From: an uncultured Clostridia bacterium
GTDB taxonomy: Bacteria > Bacillota > Clostridia > Oscillospirales > Acutalibacteraceae
Assembly (NCBI GenBank): GCA_937876375.1
Contig: CALEHY010000010.1
Span: 124,001-188,000, forward strand
Reading direction: 5' to 3'
DNA length: 64,000 bases
The position numbers and the translations under genes were made by a program. Below are positions 33,176 to 41,790 of this stretch, piece after piece; position 1 is the first letter of the stretch, and each line of letters opens with the position of its first letter. The notes under the pieces were generated by a model. It did no database searches. It was not told the DNA's origin and was given only the letters and a program-made list of their open reading frames with translations.

Positions 33176-33394
33176 TTATACTATTTCGATAAGCTCTGCA
33201 TCGTTCTTTCTAATTGATAGCTCATAGCCTCTAACTCTGATTTCGATAGGGTCACCTAGTGGAGCTACTTTGCGAATATAGATTTCGACACCCTTTGTAA
33301 TGCCCATATCCATAATTCTTCTTTTTAGTGCACCCTCACCATGAATTTTCTTTACAGTACAGGTGCTACCAACCTTGATGTCCTTGAGTGTCAT
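33176..33394 (-). CDS. feoA: FeoA-type SH3-like protein
   Basis: 72 aa. A small cytoplasmic SH3-like partner needed for FeoB function. MTLKDIKVGSTCTVKKIHGE at the start, a middle RRIMDMGI (about residues 26-33) and the late PLGDPIEIRVRGYELSIRK are the family's standard pattern. Start at 33394 with AAGGA upstream. First gene of feoA-feoB-Cys-rich protein, controlled by two iron boxes. Confidence 0.95.
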   Translation of the reverse strand: MTLKDIKVGSTCTVKKIHGEGALKRRIMDMGITKGVEIYIRKVAPLGDPIEIRVRGYELSIRKNDAELIEIV

Positions 33395-33408
33395 TATATA
33401 TCCTTTCT

Positions 33409-33426
33409 GGTTAGCATCTGCTAACC
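33409..33426. promoter_or_regulatory. DtxR-type iron box 1 upstream of feoA
   Basis: GGTTAGCATCTGCTAACC, a near-perfect palindrome like the operators of DtxR/IdeR metal repressors. It lies in the leader, 15 bases ahead of the feoA start. Confidence 0.7.
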
Positions 33427-33442
33427 AATGATTATAAATTTT

Positions 33443-33460
33443 AGTTAGCCTTTGCTAACC
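33443..33460. promoter_or_regulatory. DtxR-type iron box 2 overlapping the feoA transcription start
   Basis: AGTTAGCCTTTGCTAACC. Seven bases downstream of the -10 box, so a bound repressor should block RNA polymerase. Centres of boxes 1 and 2 are 34 bp apart, about three helical turns. Confidence 0.72.
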
Positions 33461-33466
33461 AAGACC

Positions 33467-33495
33467 ATATTACTACATTATATTTTAAAAGTCAA
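33467..33495 (-). promoter_or_regulatory. Promoter of feo operon
   Basis: On the reverse strand, TTGACT (33495-33490), 17 bases, TAATAT (33472-33467). Confidence 0.75.
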
Positions 33496-33587
33496 GCGAA
33501 TATTCCAATTTTTTGAAATATTTTTATCTATATTAATTACATTATTATATAGCACAAAAAGAATTTTTGCCAAATAGGTCGAAATGG

Positions 33588-33616
33588 TTGTACAAAGGGA
33601 TAAAAAATGTTATATT
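33588..33616 (+). promoter_or_regulatory. Predicted promoter of zinc-ribbon membrane protein
   Basis: TTGTAC (33588-33593), 17 bases, TATATT (33611-33616). Divergent from the feo promoter. Confidence 0.6.
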
Positions 33617-33666
33617 AAGGGTAACAATTTTCGTTGCTCATCTTTTTGGGCAGAAAGGGTTATCCT

Positions 33667-34725
33667 ATGGTATGTAAAAATTGTGGTGCTAGACTAAAGG
33701 AAAATGCAACAAGGTGCTCCAACTGTGGCACTATTGTGGAGTCACAGTACACTATTGATATTACAAAATATGCATCTCCTGATACATTATCTGAAAAGTA
33801 CTTGATACGAAAGAGGAGACGTCGTTTCTTTAAAATATTTGTAGCTATCATTTTGGTGTTAGCATTGGGGCTTGGCTCATTTTTCTTTTTTGATTATCTA
33901 CACGAAAACAAATCTGCACCAGACCTGTATTTTGAAAGTGGAACTGGTATCATCAATGATGAAAAAATTGTGTACCTTGTTCTAAATGATGCAACTAGTT
34001 TAGAGTTCATTCATGGTGTAAAGCTCTATGATGGCGATATCACCAAACCACTTGCTAAAAAATCTGATCCTATCTCTACTGATTATCAGTACACCAAGAG
34101 TGCAGAGGATAGTATTAGGTCGATATTCTTCTATACTGATGATTTGGGCGTCAAAGAGGGTAAGAATTATACCTACACCTTTGAGATGACATTTGGATTT
34201 GCTGATGATACAAATTTCTATACCTATCAGCAGGTAGTGGACTTTAGTGGAGACATTAATGATGATATATCGGACTTTATCTTTGATCATAGTCTTAAGG
34301 AGGAGATACCTTCCGAATTAACTACCTCTACTACAGAGCCTGATACTACAGCAACAACACAGCAGACTAATGAGCCGGTAGATATGGGATTTATTTACAA
34401 CAGCTTTTGGTTTACCGAGCCTTATACAGAGGTCGATAAACATTATATCTCTTGTTGGAAATTTAACCAGGGTGGCACAATTAGTGTTACTAGCTACACA
34501 TACGCAAATGGCAAGTGGGAAACAAGACTTTCTACAATAAAGTTCACTATCGATGGCAACAAGCTAAATGTTGATGATGGTGAGGGCGAGATATCTACAT
34601 TTGTTGTTAATTCAAAGGAGTTTTCTATTAAACAGGTTGGTGGCGAATACGACAATGTCGAGATGGAGCTAACCTCTAGAAAGTATAACAGCATTAGCAA
34701 TGTAGAGGATTTCTTCGGAATGTAA
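33667..34725 (+). CDS. Zinc-ribbon, single-pass membrane protein with exported domains
   Basis: 352 aa. N-terminal zinc ribbon (CKNCGARL and CSNCGTI, Cys at about 3, 6, 17, 20), a basic stretch RKRRRR, one helix (about 57-78), an extracytoplasmic domain to about residue 225, a Thr-rich linker (TTSTTEPDTTATTQQ) and a C-terminal beta-rich domain of about 100 residues (WKFNQGGTISV, DGNKLNVDDGEG) resembling lipocalin-like DUFs of Firmicutes. The inside-zinc/outside-sensor shape suggests signalling or envelope upkeep, but nothing more specific. The ATG at 33667 is preferred over one 11 codons earlier, as AAAGGG precedes it. Confidence 0.7.
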   Translation: MVCKNCGARLKENATRCSNCGTIVESQYTIDITKYASPDTLSEKYLIRKRRRRFFKIFVAIILVLALGLGSFFFFDYLHENKSAPDLYFESGTGIINDEKIVYLVLNDATSLEFIHGVKLYDGDITKPLAKKSDPISTDYQYTKSAEDSIRSIFFYTDDLGVKEGKNYTYTFEMTFGFADDTNFYTYQQVVDFSGDINDDISDFIFDHSLKEEIPSELTTSTTEPDTTATTQQTNEPVDMGFIYNSFWFTEPYTEVDKHYISCWKFNQGGTISVTSYTYANGKWETRLSTIKFTIDGNKLNVDDGEGEISTFVVNSKEFSIKQVGGEYDNVEMELTSRKYNSISNVEDFFGM

Positions 34726-34740
34726 TATACGCAAAAATAT

Positions 34741-34774
34741 AACAGAGGTTCAGAAAAGCTGAACCTCTGTTTTG
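34741..34774. terminator. Bidirectional terminator, zinc-ribbon gene / capsule operon
   Basis: AACAGAGGTTCAG and CTGAACCTCTGTT form a 13-bp stem with a 5-base loop, then TTTG. It ends both converging units. Confidence 0.88.
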
Positions 34775-34775
34775 T

Positions 34776-35591
34776 TTATTTATTCTTTATTGCTAGCGTG
34801 TTGTGGGTCATTCTATCCTTTTCTGGTGGAATAGTCATGTAGTCACCATATAAACTTGATAGAATGTAATCATAGTCACAAGGTGCATTGTATTGCTTGC
34901 CCTCAAATTCTACTTTTGCAGGTGTTCTGAATGCTTCTTTTTTTAGATAGCCATACATACCACCCCAAACAATATTGCCAACATGGTCACAATCTGCTAT
35001 CTTGTGCTTTCTTGCATAGGCATCGATTTTTTTGCTGTAATAGTTCTTGCCATGCAGTCTAGCGTAGATGATAACAAATGTCTTGATAATAGCACGAAAC
35101 TTTGTCTTGCCAGCACCGATTTCACAGCATGCATTTTCTAGCAAAAATGCCCATCTAGCAAGCTTTTTACCTTCCTTATCTAATTCCTCCTTGGACATAT
35201 CTGGAATACCATCTATAGGGAAAATGTCTAGCCAAAGATGTTTGTGAAGTTCTGTTTTGCTGTTGACGATGGTGGTGCTTGTATCCTCGATTCTAGCGAA
35301 TGGATATGCACTGTTGCCATTTTTTAGGCTGACTAGTATAAATCCATCTGGTAGAGGACGTTCATTAATGATTTCGTGCAATCGGTCGTAGTCCTCACGA
35401 GGCATATACAAATCAATATCGTCATCCCAAGGTATAAATCCCTTGTGTCTGATAGCACCAAGGAGAGTGCCAGATGATAGATAATATGTTATATCGTTTT
35501 CGTCACAATATTTTACGAAACAATCAAGTATATTGATTAATTCTTTTTTTAATTCATCTGGAGTGAGTAGTTCATCTTGTGAATAATTCAT
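34776..35591 (-). CDS. LicD-family phosphotransferase
   Basis: 271 aa, one LicD domain: YYLSSGTLLGAIRHKGFIPW (about 36-55) followed by DDDIDLYMPREDYDR with the metal-binding acidic residues. Such proteins transfer phosphocholine or related phospho-groups to glycans. Last gene of the capsule operon, five bases after the Wzx gene. It is a second LicD copy in this window; the first is the fusion protein at 7260, whose LicD part shares the same core motif. Start at 35591 with AAAGGA upstream. Confidence 0.88.
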   Translation of the reverse strand: MNYSQDELLTPDELKKELINILDCFVKYCDENDITYYLSSGTLLGAIRHKGFIPWDDDIDLYMPREDYDRLHEIINERPLPDGFILVSLKNGNSAYPFARIEDTSTTIVNSKTELHKHLWLDIFPIDGIPDMSKEELDKEGKKLARWAFLLENACCEIGAGKTKFRAIIKTFVIIYARLHGKNYYSKKIDAYARKHKIADCDHVGNIVWGGMYGYLKKEAFRTPAKVEFEGKQYNAPCDYDYILSSLYGDYMTIPPEKDRMTHNTLAIKNK

Positions 35592-35595
35592 TGTT

Positions 35596-37056
35596 TTATC
35601 CTTTTAGCTTTTTTCTGATAATATCTAGTCCTTTGTTGATGAAGGATAGAATAAACTTATCTCTTAAAATAATGAGCAAAATAAAATATGCAACAGCACC
35701 ACTACCGATTAGGATAATTAGCGTTAGTGCACTTGTCTGCATAGCAGAGGTGAGTAGTCTAATTACTGCGAGCATAACTCCACCAGATAGCAGATATTTC
35801 CAGCTCATAGTGAACACTCTGCCAATAGATATCATCTTGTACTTCTTTATATATGCAAATTCTATTGCCATAATAGCAAATTCACCAGTAACTGATGCAA
35901 TAGCGGCACCCTTTGCCATTAGATTAGGTATTAGAACGAAATTGAGCACAACATTTACTAGTCCACCTAGTAGAATGATTTTTGTTGAGATATCTTGTTT
36001 TCCAATCGCTGTAAAATATTGGCTACTAGAGGTCGATGCTAGTCCCATAAATATGAACAGCAAGCTCATTATAGGTATAATCTGTATAACTGGCTCAAAT
36101 CCATCGCCAAAGAATACTGGTACAAGTGTGTCAGCTATTCCGATAGAGCCAAACATTAGTGGTGCGCCAAGGAACCATACAAAGTTATATGATTGATATA
36201 GATACTCTTTTGCATCGTCAAATCTATTCTCTGCATATGCCTTTGATATCTTTGGTAGAAGAACAGTCGACAATGCTGTTATAAGCATTAGACACATTTT
36301 GATAATCTTTAGTGATTGCTCATAGTATCCATTTTGTGCATCACTGTGTGTGATTGCACCTATCATGGTTTTGTCCAGCATTTCGTAAATATAGCCAGAT
36401 ACAGCAGGTATAAATAGCTGTAAAACTTGGCTGAATTTGTCGAACGGCTGTGGCTTGTAATGTGGCACACGCACAAGATATTTTTTTAGGAATGGCCATA
36501 TTGATATGTTGCCAATAAGTGTCAATAGTGCAAGAGATGCAACATATTTCCACAAATCATCCTTGCCTTTGATGAATATGAAGATAGCTGCAACATTGAT
36601 GATTTTAAACACATAGTTTCGTATTGCTATGCGTTTGAAATCTTCCATACCCTGAAAGAACCAAGACACGTCAAATATAACAGCAATGATATATATCGCT
36701 TGTATCCAAGCAATGTACTTGTTTCCTGCAAGGGCGATAACATATCCACTGTATATGACCAGCGCCACTATAGAGGTGACTAGTCGTAGGATAAAGATAT
36801 CCCAGAACTTTTTTGATCGACCCACTGGGTCATCCTGTAGGATACCAATATGACGGTTGCCAAATGTCGCTGTGCCAAGTATCGAGAACATAGTGAAATA
36901 TGTCACGATAGAAAATGTGTAGCTGTACACACCGATTCCATCAGCCTGTAGCACACGAGATATGTATGGAGTAGTGATGAGTGGAACTATTATAGTCAGT
37001 AGCTGATAGCTTGTGTTGAACAAATAGTTCTTGATTACAGTCTTTCGGTCCTTCAT
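35596..37056 (-). CDS. Polysaccharide repeat-unit flippase (Wzx-like, MOP family)
   Basis: 486 aa, about 12-14 membrane helices over the full length. The N-terminus NYLFNTSYQLLTIIVPLITT and PYISRVLQADGIGVYSY is the standard opening of RfbX/Wzx flippases in Firmicute capsule clusters. Moves lipid-linked repeat units to the outer side of the membrane. The start overlaps the stop of the Wzy gene by four bases (ATGA), with GGAGG ahead. Confidence 0.93.
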   Translation of the reverse strand: MKDRKTVIKNYLFNTSYQLLTIIVPLITTPYISRVLQADGIGVYSYTFSIVTYFTMFSILGTATFGNRHIGILQDDPVGRSKKFWDIFILRLVTSIVALVIYSGYVIALAGNKYIAWIQAIYIIAVIFDVSWFFQGMEDFKRIAIRNYVFKIINVAAIFIFIKGKDDLWKYVASLALLTLIGNISIWPFLKKYLVRVPHYKPQPFDKFSQVLQLFIPAVSGYIYEMLDKTMIGAITHSDAQNGYYEQSLKIIKMCLMLITALSTVLLPKISKAYAENRFDDAKEYLYQSYNFVWFLGAPLMFGSIGIADTLVPVFFGDGFEPVIQIIPIMSLLFIFMGLASTSSSQYFTAIGKQDISTKIILLGGLVNVVLNFVLIPNLMAKGAAIASVTGEFAIMAIEFAYIKKYKMISIGRVFTMSWKYLLSGGVMLAVIRLLTSAMQTSALTLIILIGSGAVAYFILLIILRDKFILSFINKGLDIIRKKLKG

Positions 37057-38480
37057 TGAGTTTTGACCTCCAAGGCTATCTGTTCATCGTCCTCATCATA
37101 GAATTCACCGGTATCGGTGTTATATTTAGTTTTGTCTGATGATCTATCGGATGCTAGACCATATACGATGAACATAAGTGCTGTAGCAGGGTTGTAGAAT
37201 GCTGTTTCTGCAGTTGATGCGATAATAGCATAGAATAGCACTGTCACCATACACCATGCAGCATACTGATCCTCCTTAAAGCGTCTGATTGAGTCGACGG
37301 ACATAAGAAGTATGCATATCATAAAGAATACTGTACCAAGTATTCCAGCCTCTGCGAACACACCACCCCAGAAACCATCACCAACTGGCTGACCCTGGAA
37401 GAAACCTGTTAAATATCCTAATTTAAAGTAAAATGGTGAGTCAGAGTCGAATGCAACTGTAGTACCGAATGTTCCCAGTCCAGCACCAAATGGGAAGTGC
37501 TGTCTTGCTAGCTTGATACCATCGGTGATAAGCTTTAGTCTGATAGGTACAACCTTTTGTACTGTATAGTATTTTATGAACTGGTCGTAGCTGAAATAGA
37601 TACCACCTAGGATAGCACCGGTGATGATGATACCCTTGTTCTTAACTTTAAATTTGATGAATGAGAAATATAGGACATAAGCTATGAAAATAATTGCTAT
37701 TGCTTTTGTTCTCAAGGTAAAGCAAGTGCATAGTGCTAGTAGGAAAATATATTTTGCATTAGTTTTGTCAAATTTCATATTCAGCATAAGAACAGCGATA
37801 ATAATCAGACAAACAGCAGCAAAATATGTTGGATGCTGGAAGCAAAGTCTTAGCGACTTCATAAAGTATCTGTAGTCATATTTTCTAAAGAATGGTGGTA
37901 GGATAATATCGTGAATAGATATTATGAATATGATAACTGCTGCGATTTTGCAAGGTGCATTTAGAGAACGATATAGCTTTTCTCTAGAGAAAACTCGTTG
38001 TCTTGATAGCTCTGCACCACCACGATAGAATATCATAAACTTTGCACATACGAATAGATCGAGAAATGCTGTATATGCTGGTCGATATTTGTAGAAAAAT
38101 GTTGACAGTATCATGAACAGAATGTACAGCGTGTATGTCACCAGTATCATTTGCTCTGTGTGATTAAGCTTCGATTGTCGTCGAGCTAGGGCAATGATGA
38201 TAAAGACTAGTACGAGTCCTTCTACTACTTCATCGGAGTAGGTGATGATTTCGTTAAGCTGTCCCTCTGTTACTGCTTGCAACGCCTTTTGATACGTTAG
38301 GGCAAAGAATGTAAGCATCCATATTGAATGCTTGTAGAATATAGCAAAGAAGAAGGAAAATGCCATCATAGCAAAAAATATGATGCTCTGCATAGAGCCT
38401 TTCATAATCTGTGACAAGAAGAATAGCGACATTATCACTGTTACGAAGAAATCTCGTTGATTAATTCTTATCTTTAGCAT
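37053..38480 (-). CDS. Polysaccharide polymerase (Wzy / O-antigen ligase-like)
   Basis: 475 aa, about 11-12 helices and a large loop in the second half (about residues 310-370, with the GAGLGTFG segment). The pattern is that of O-antigen ligase/polymerase Wzy_C proteins, and the position between glycosyltransferases and Wzx supports polymerase. The last 40 residues are a hydrophilic acidic tail. These proteins have little sequence identity, so the call rests on topology and place. RBS GGGAG. Confidence 0.8.
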   Translation of the reverse strand: MLKIRINQRDFFVTVIMSLFFLSQIMKGSMQSIIFFAMMAFSFFFAIFYKHSIWMLTFFALTYQKALQAVTEGQLNEIITYSDEVVEGLVLVFIIIALARRQSKLNHTEQMILVTYTLYILFMILSTFFYKYRPAYTAFLDLFVCAKFMIFYRGGAELSRQRVFSREKLYRSLNAPCKIAAVIIFIISIHDIILPPFFRKYDYRYFMKSLRLCFQHPTYFAAVCLIIIAVLMLNMKFDKTNAKYIFLLALCTCFTLRTKAIAIIFIAYVLYFSFIKFKVKNKGIIITGAILGGIYFSYDQFIKYYTVQKVVPIRLKLITDGIKLARQHFPFGAGLGTFGTTVAFDSDSPFYFKLGYLTGFFQGQPVGDGFWGGVFAEAGILGTVFFMICILLMSVDSIRRFKEDQYAAWCMVTVLFYAIIASTAETAFYNPATALMFIVYGLASDRSSDKTKYNTDTGEFYDEDDEQIALEVKTQ

Positions 38481-38500
38481 TTTTCCATCTCCCTTCTATT

Positions 38501-39508
38501 TTATTGGTATTTGCTTTGGTCGTAATATTTGTTTCTAGTTTTCTTTTTTATTAAATCCTTGATATTGAACAGTATTCGCTCTGGTGTGAGCTTTTTTCTG
38601 TTTCTGTACAGTGTTTTTGCCATAAAGATGACAAAACTACCTCTACTTTTTCGTAGGACGAATTTTGGTGTCAGCTTGAATGACTTGTCCGTTGTCACGT
38701 CTGGATATATTAGATATCTAGCACTTGTGTCGTAATCCTTTATCTTGATTGTAGTTGGTCTGCACCAGTAGTGAAGATACATAAATTCATCATTACCGAT
38801 CTCGCCATTGTGGTAGTAATATCTTTTTACAGTACCGTTCTCCCATACGAAGATTTGGTGCTCATTTTTATACTCATCCTCTGGTGTAATCCAGCTTAGT
38901 GAAAAATTCTTGTGATATTTTGCAAGATTGGCATACACTATTTTTCGAAATACTGGGATATTTTTACTTTCACAAATTTTCTCCATTCCAGCCTCGTCGA
39001 ATGCAAAGCCTTTGTCTGTGGAGTAAACATTGATATAGTTTTGTGTTTCCTCTCCATCGACGATAGTTCTGTATAGCGATCTCATTTCCTCGGTGTTTCT
39101 GTATAGTACAGAATGAGCGTCGAATCCAATCTTGTCGTAATTCTCCAGCACCTCATCGGTGTAGAACGCTCTGATATTGCCCCATACCTGGTCGATGTCA
39201 CAGTGACCGAAGAAATCATATCCCTCTAATTCCTTTTGGAATATCTCGCCATATGCTGGCTTAAAATCGCATAGCTTGTATGGTCGCTCCAGTGATATTG
39301 TAAAGTCAAATAAGGCTTGTGCTTTATCTCTAATATCATCAAGAGTGCAATATGTGACCTTTACATTTTCTGGATAATCGTATTCAGTTTTATCATCAGT
39401 AAACACAAGCCAGTCGACAGTAGGATTGCATTTACAGCTAGTTAGCCATAGGGGAAAGTAGTTAGGTAGCTTTCCAAAATATGGCACGACATAGGCTATT
39501 GAATACAT
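38501..39508 (-). CDS. DUF6625-type putative glycosyltransferase
   Basis: 335 aa. It opens with YSIAYVVPYFGKLPNYFPLW, the start of the DUF6625 proteins of capsule clusters. There is a DxD-like FGHCDIDQVWG (about 95-105), as in nucleotide-sugar-binding GT-A folds, with a conserved His/Asp around GFDAHSV. No membrane helix. Probably adds one sugar of the repeat unit in the cytoplasm. RBS TTGAGGTG. Donor and acceptor unknown; the DUF label is from memory of the family opening. Confidence 0.72.
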   Translation of the reverse strand: MYSIAYVVPYFGKLPNYFPLWLTSCKCNPTVDWLVFTDDKTEYDYPENVKVTYCTLDDIRDKAQALFDFTISLERPYKLCDFKPAYGEIFQKELEGYDFFGHCDIDQVWGNIRAFYTDEVLENYDKIGFDAHSVLYRNTEEMRSLYRTIVDGEETQNYINVYSTDKGFAFDEAGMEKICESKNIPVFRKIVYANLAKYHKNFSLSWITPEDEYKNEHQIFVWENGTVKRYYYHNGEIGNDEFMYLHYWCRPTTIKIKDYDTSARYLIYPDVTTDKSFKLTPKFVLRKSRGSFVIFMAKTLYRNRKKLTPERILFNIKDLIKKKTRNKYYDQSKYQ

Positions 39509-39516
39509 TATTCACC

Positions 39517-40602
39517 TCAAATTAATTCGATAAACTGATTAACTCTCTTCTTTGTTGATAGCTCCTGTCTGTAATCAAGACAGTTTGCTACATATTCGTC
39601 ATTGTTATTAACTATATCCTCTAGGTCAGTTGAATCCCAGTTGTTCTTTGCGATACCAAGCCTGTTTGATTTGATATATGCAGCGTTTAGTGGCACGTTA
39701 CTGGTCAGCACTGGTGTGCCAACAGCGATTGACTCAACTATGGATATCATATTGTTGTCCTTGATTGTGTTTACTAGCAGAGCCTTTGATGATGCTAGTA
39801 TTGGCATTAGCTCTTGGTGGCTAAGTTTTCCAGTAAAGATGATATTATCGTTCATTTCTAGCTTGGAGGATAGAGCCTTTAGCTCTTGCTTCTTGTCACC
39901 CTCACCGATTATGTATAGCTTGTAGCCACGATTTCCTTTGTTAACGAAATCGCAAAAGCTCTTTATAATACCATCAATTTGCTTTCTCTCAATCAGCTGT
40001 GAGCATACGACAAAGGTGTTCTCTTTGTTCTCACTTGGTACGAATAGGTCGAGATTTACACCGTGGTCGATAACTGTGTCCTCGGTATTCTGACAATACT
40101 GACTGATGAACGCCTTTGCCTCATTCGACCTAGCGACAACACGAATGCCCTTCATAAAATTTGGAGCAACAATGCCATACCAAATTTTTGATGGTAGCTG
40201 CTTGAATATAGCATTGTGCTTTGCAAGCTCGTGCCAAGCAATCAGCTTATTTTTTGCAGATTTGTATGCCATATATGTGTTAACGGAGAATATCTCGCTT
40301 GAAATGATTAGGTCAAATCTGTCCTTGTTCTCCCTAACATATTTTTTAATTTCTGGCATATATGGTAGGCAATGAGGTAGGAATATGCTCTGCATTTTGC
40401 ACTCACCCCAAAGCACCTCAAATGGATAATCCTCCACCGTATCAGGCTTGAATGGTAGCCCAGCATACAGGGTAACATTATGTCCCTCTTGATAAAATGC
40501 TAGACACAGGTCATATATCATAGTGTCCTTGATGGTGCTAGCTTTTTTTATCTGCTTTGTTTCGGAGGTGTAAATTATCGGATTTATGACAAGTATGTTC
40601 AT
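39517..40602 (-). CDS. Glycosyltransferase family 4
   Basis: 361 aa, GT-B fold. The N-terminal half is acceptor-binding. The C-terminal half has FVVCSQLIERKQIDGIIKSF (about 194-213), YIIGEGDKKQELK and the nucleotide-binding E-x7-E region SIVESIAVGTPVLTSNVP (about 283-300). Retaining transfer of a sugar from a nucleotide donor. The ribosome site is weak (GGCGA) and it begins one base after the radical SAM stop, suggesting translational coupling. Confidence 0.9.
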   Translation of the reverse strand: MNILVINPIIYTSETKQIKKASTIKDTMIYDLCLAFYQEGHNVTLYAGLPFKPDTVEDYPFEVLWGECKMQSIFLPHCLPYMPEIKKYVRENKDRFDLIISSEIFSVNTYMAYKSAKNKLIAWHELAKHNAIFKQLPSKIWYGIVAPNFMKGIRVVARSNEAKAFISQYCQNTEDTVIDHGVNLDLFVPSENKENTFVVCSQLIERKQIDGIIKSFCDFVNKGNRGYKLYIIGEGDKKQELKALSSKLEMNDNIIFTGKLSHQELMPILASSKALLVNTIKDNNMISIVESIAVGTPVLTSNVPLNAAYIKSNRLGIAKNNWDSTDLEDIVNNNDEYVANCLDYRQELSTKKRVNQFIELI

Positions 40603-40603
40603 A

Positions 40604-41776
40604 TTATTCGCCTAGCTGTGACGCAATATCAGCGTCAACGATTTCTTCACCAGTTTTGTCCTTTAGCTGCGCCATGGATTCAGCTGATAGTCCGTTGTTG
40701 ATGACAGCGTTCATATCACAGGTGGATAGAGCATCTAACTCCTCTTTTGTTACCTTGCCATCGTTGTAGTCACGAACAATCTTGTTCTCTAGCATAGAGT
40801 ACTTGTTCTTGGTCCAGAACTTTAGCTTGTGCTTTACTACCCATAGAGCTGGCACCCAAATGTACTTGTGCATAGCAGGGGATACAGAGCCAATCATCCA
40901 GCACTGACGGTCACAGTTGCGAACCTTTGCTCTAACCTTTTCTGCTTGGTCGCTGTTCCATAGCTCGTCCCAGCTTTGCTCATTTAGGTTACCCATTACC
41001 TCTTTATCCTTTGTGCCGTTGCAAGGCATTACATCTCCGTAAGGGTCGATAAAGAAGGTGTCGAACGCCATATCGCATGGTAGCAATCTCTCTTGTCCGT
41101 AGATATAGTTGATTAGACCGTGGTTGAAATATGCTCTAAACCATTTCTTTGGACTCTTTGATGCAAGTAGCTCGTTGATGAGCTGTTCAAAGTTTTCTGC
41201 AACCATTGGTCTGTCATTAATCTTGTTTTTTGCCTCTACGAAATAGAAACTGTTATGTAGTGACGCTGTGGCGAACTCCATATTCATCTCGTCACTTAGT
41301 TTATATAATGGAACGAGGTCCTTGGCATTCTTGTCTTGAACAGTCATACCAAATCCAACGTCCTTCATACCCATATTAACTAGCTTTTTTAGTGTTTCGT
41401 ATCCTTTGTTAAATCCGTCCTCTAGTCCACGAATTTCGTTATTAGTTTCCTCTAGTCCTTCGATAGAGATACGGATACCAATCTGTGGAAATTCCTTGCA
41501 CAAATCAACAATTCTATCGGTGAAAAATCCGTTTGTTGATATTACGATACGGTCACTCTTTTTATATAGCTCTCTTACAATATCCTTTAGGTCAGTTCTG
41601 ATAAAAGGCTCACCACCAGTAATGTTTGTAAAATACATATCTGGTAGCTTCTTTATGGTGTCGAGTGTGATTTCCTCTTCTACCTTTGATGGAGCCTTGT
41701 ATCTGTTACACATAGAGCATCTAGCGTTGCAACGATATGTAACGATTACAGTTCCGTTTAGTTTCTTGTTAGCCAT
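40604..41776 (-). CDS. Radical SAM enzyme with extra Cys cluster (SPASM/twitch-like)
   Basis: 390 aa. YRCNARCSMC (about 14-23) is the CX3CX2C site of the 4Fe-4S cluster that cleaves SAM. FTNITGGEPFIR (about 49-60) is the SAM-binding GGE motif, and ISTNG and ISIEG are further barrel strands. Additional Cys (LLPC, DVMPCNG and CDRQC, about residues 230-290) suggest a second iron-sulfur site of the SPASM/twitch type. It lies between two GT4 genes of the capsule operon (15 bases after one, one base before the next), so its substrate is probably a sugar or lipid-linked intermediate. The reaction is unknown. The last 80 residues are helical and acidic. Confidence 0.85.
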   Translation of the reverse strand: MANKKLNGTVIVTYRCNARCSMCNRYKAPSKVEEEITLDTIKKLPDMYFTNITGGEPFIRTDLKDIVRELYKKSDRIVISTNGFFTDRIVDLCKEFPQIGIRISIEGLEETNNEIRGLEDGFNKGYETLKKLVNMGMKDVGFGMTVQDKNAKDLVPLYKLSDEMNMEFATASLHNSFYFVEAKNKINDRPMVAENFEQLINELLASKSPKKWFRAYFNHGLINYIYGQERLLPCDMAFDTFFIDPYGDVMPCNGTKDKEVMGNLNEQSWDELWNSDQAEKVRAKVRNCDRQCWMIGSVSPAMHKYIWVPALWVVKHKLKFWTKNKYSMLENKIVRDYNDGKVTKEELDALSTCDMNAVINNGLSAESMAQLKDKTGEEIVDADIASQLGE

Positions 41777-41790
41777 TGTTTCAATCCCTT

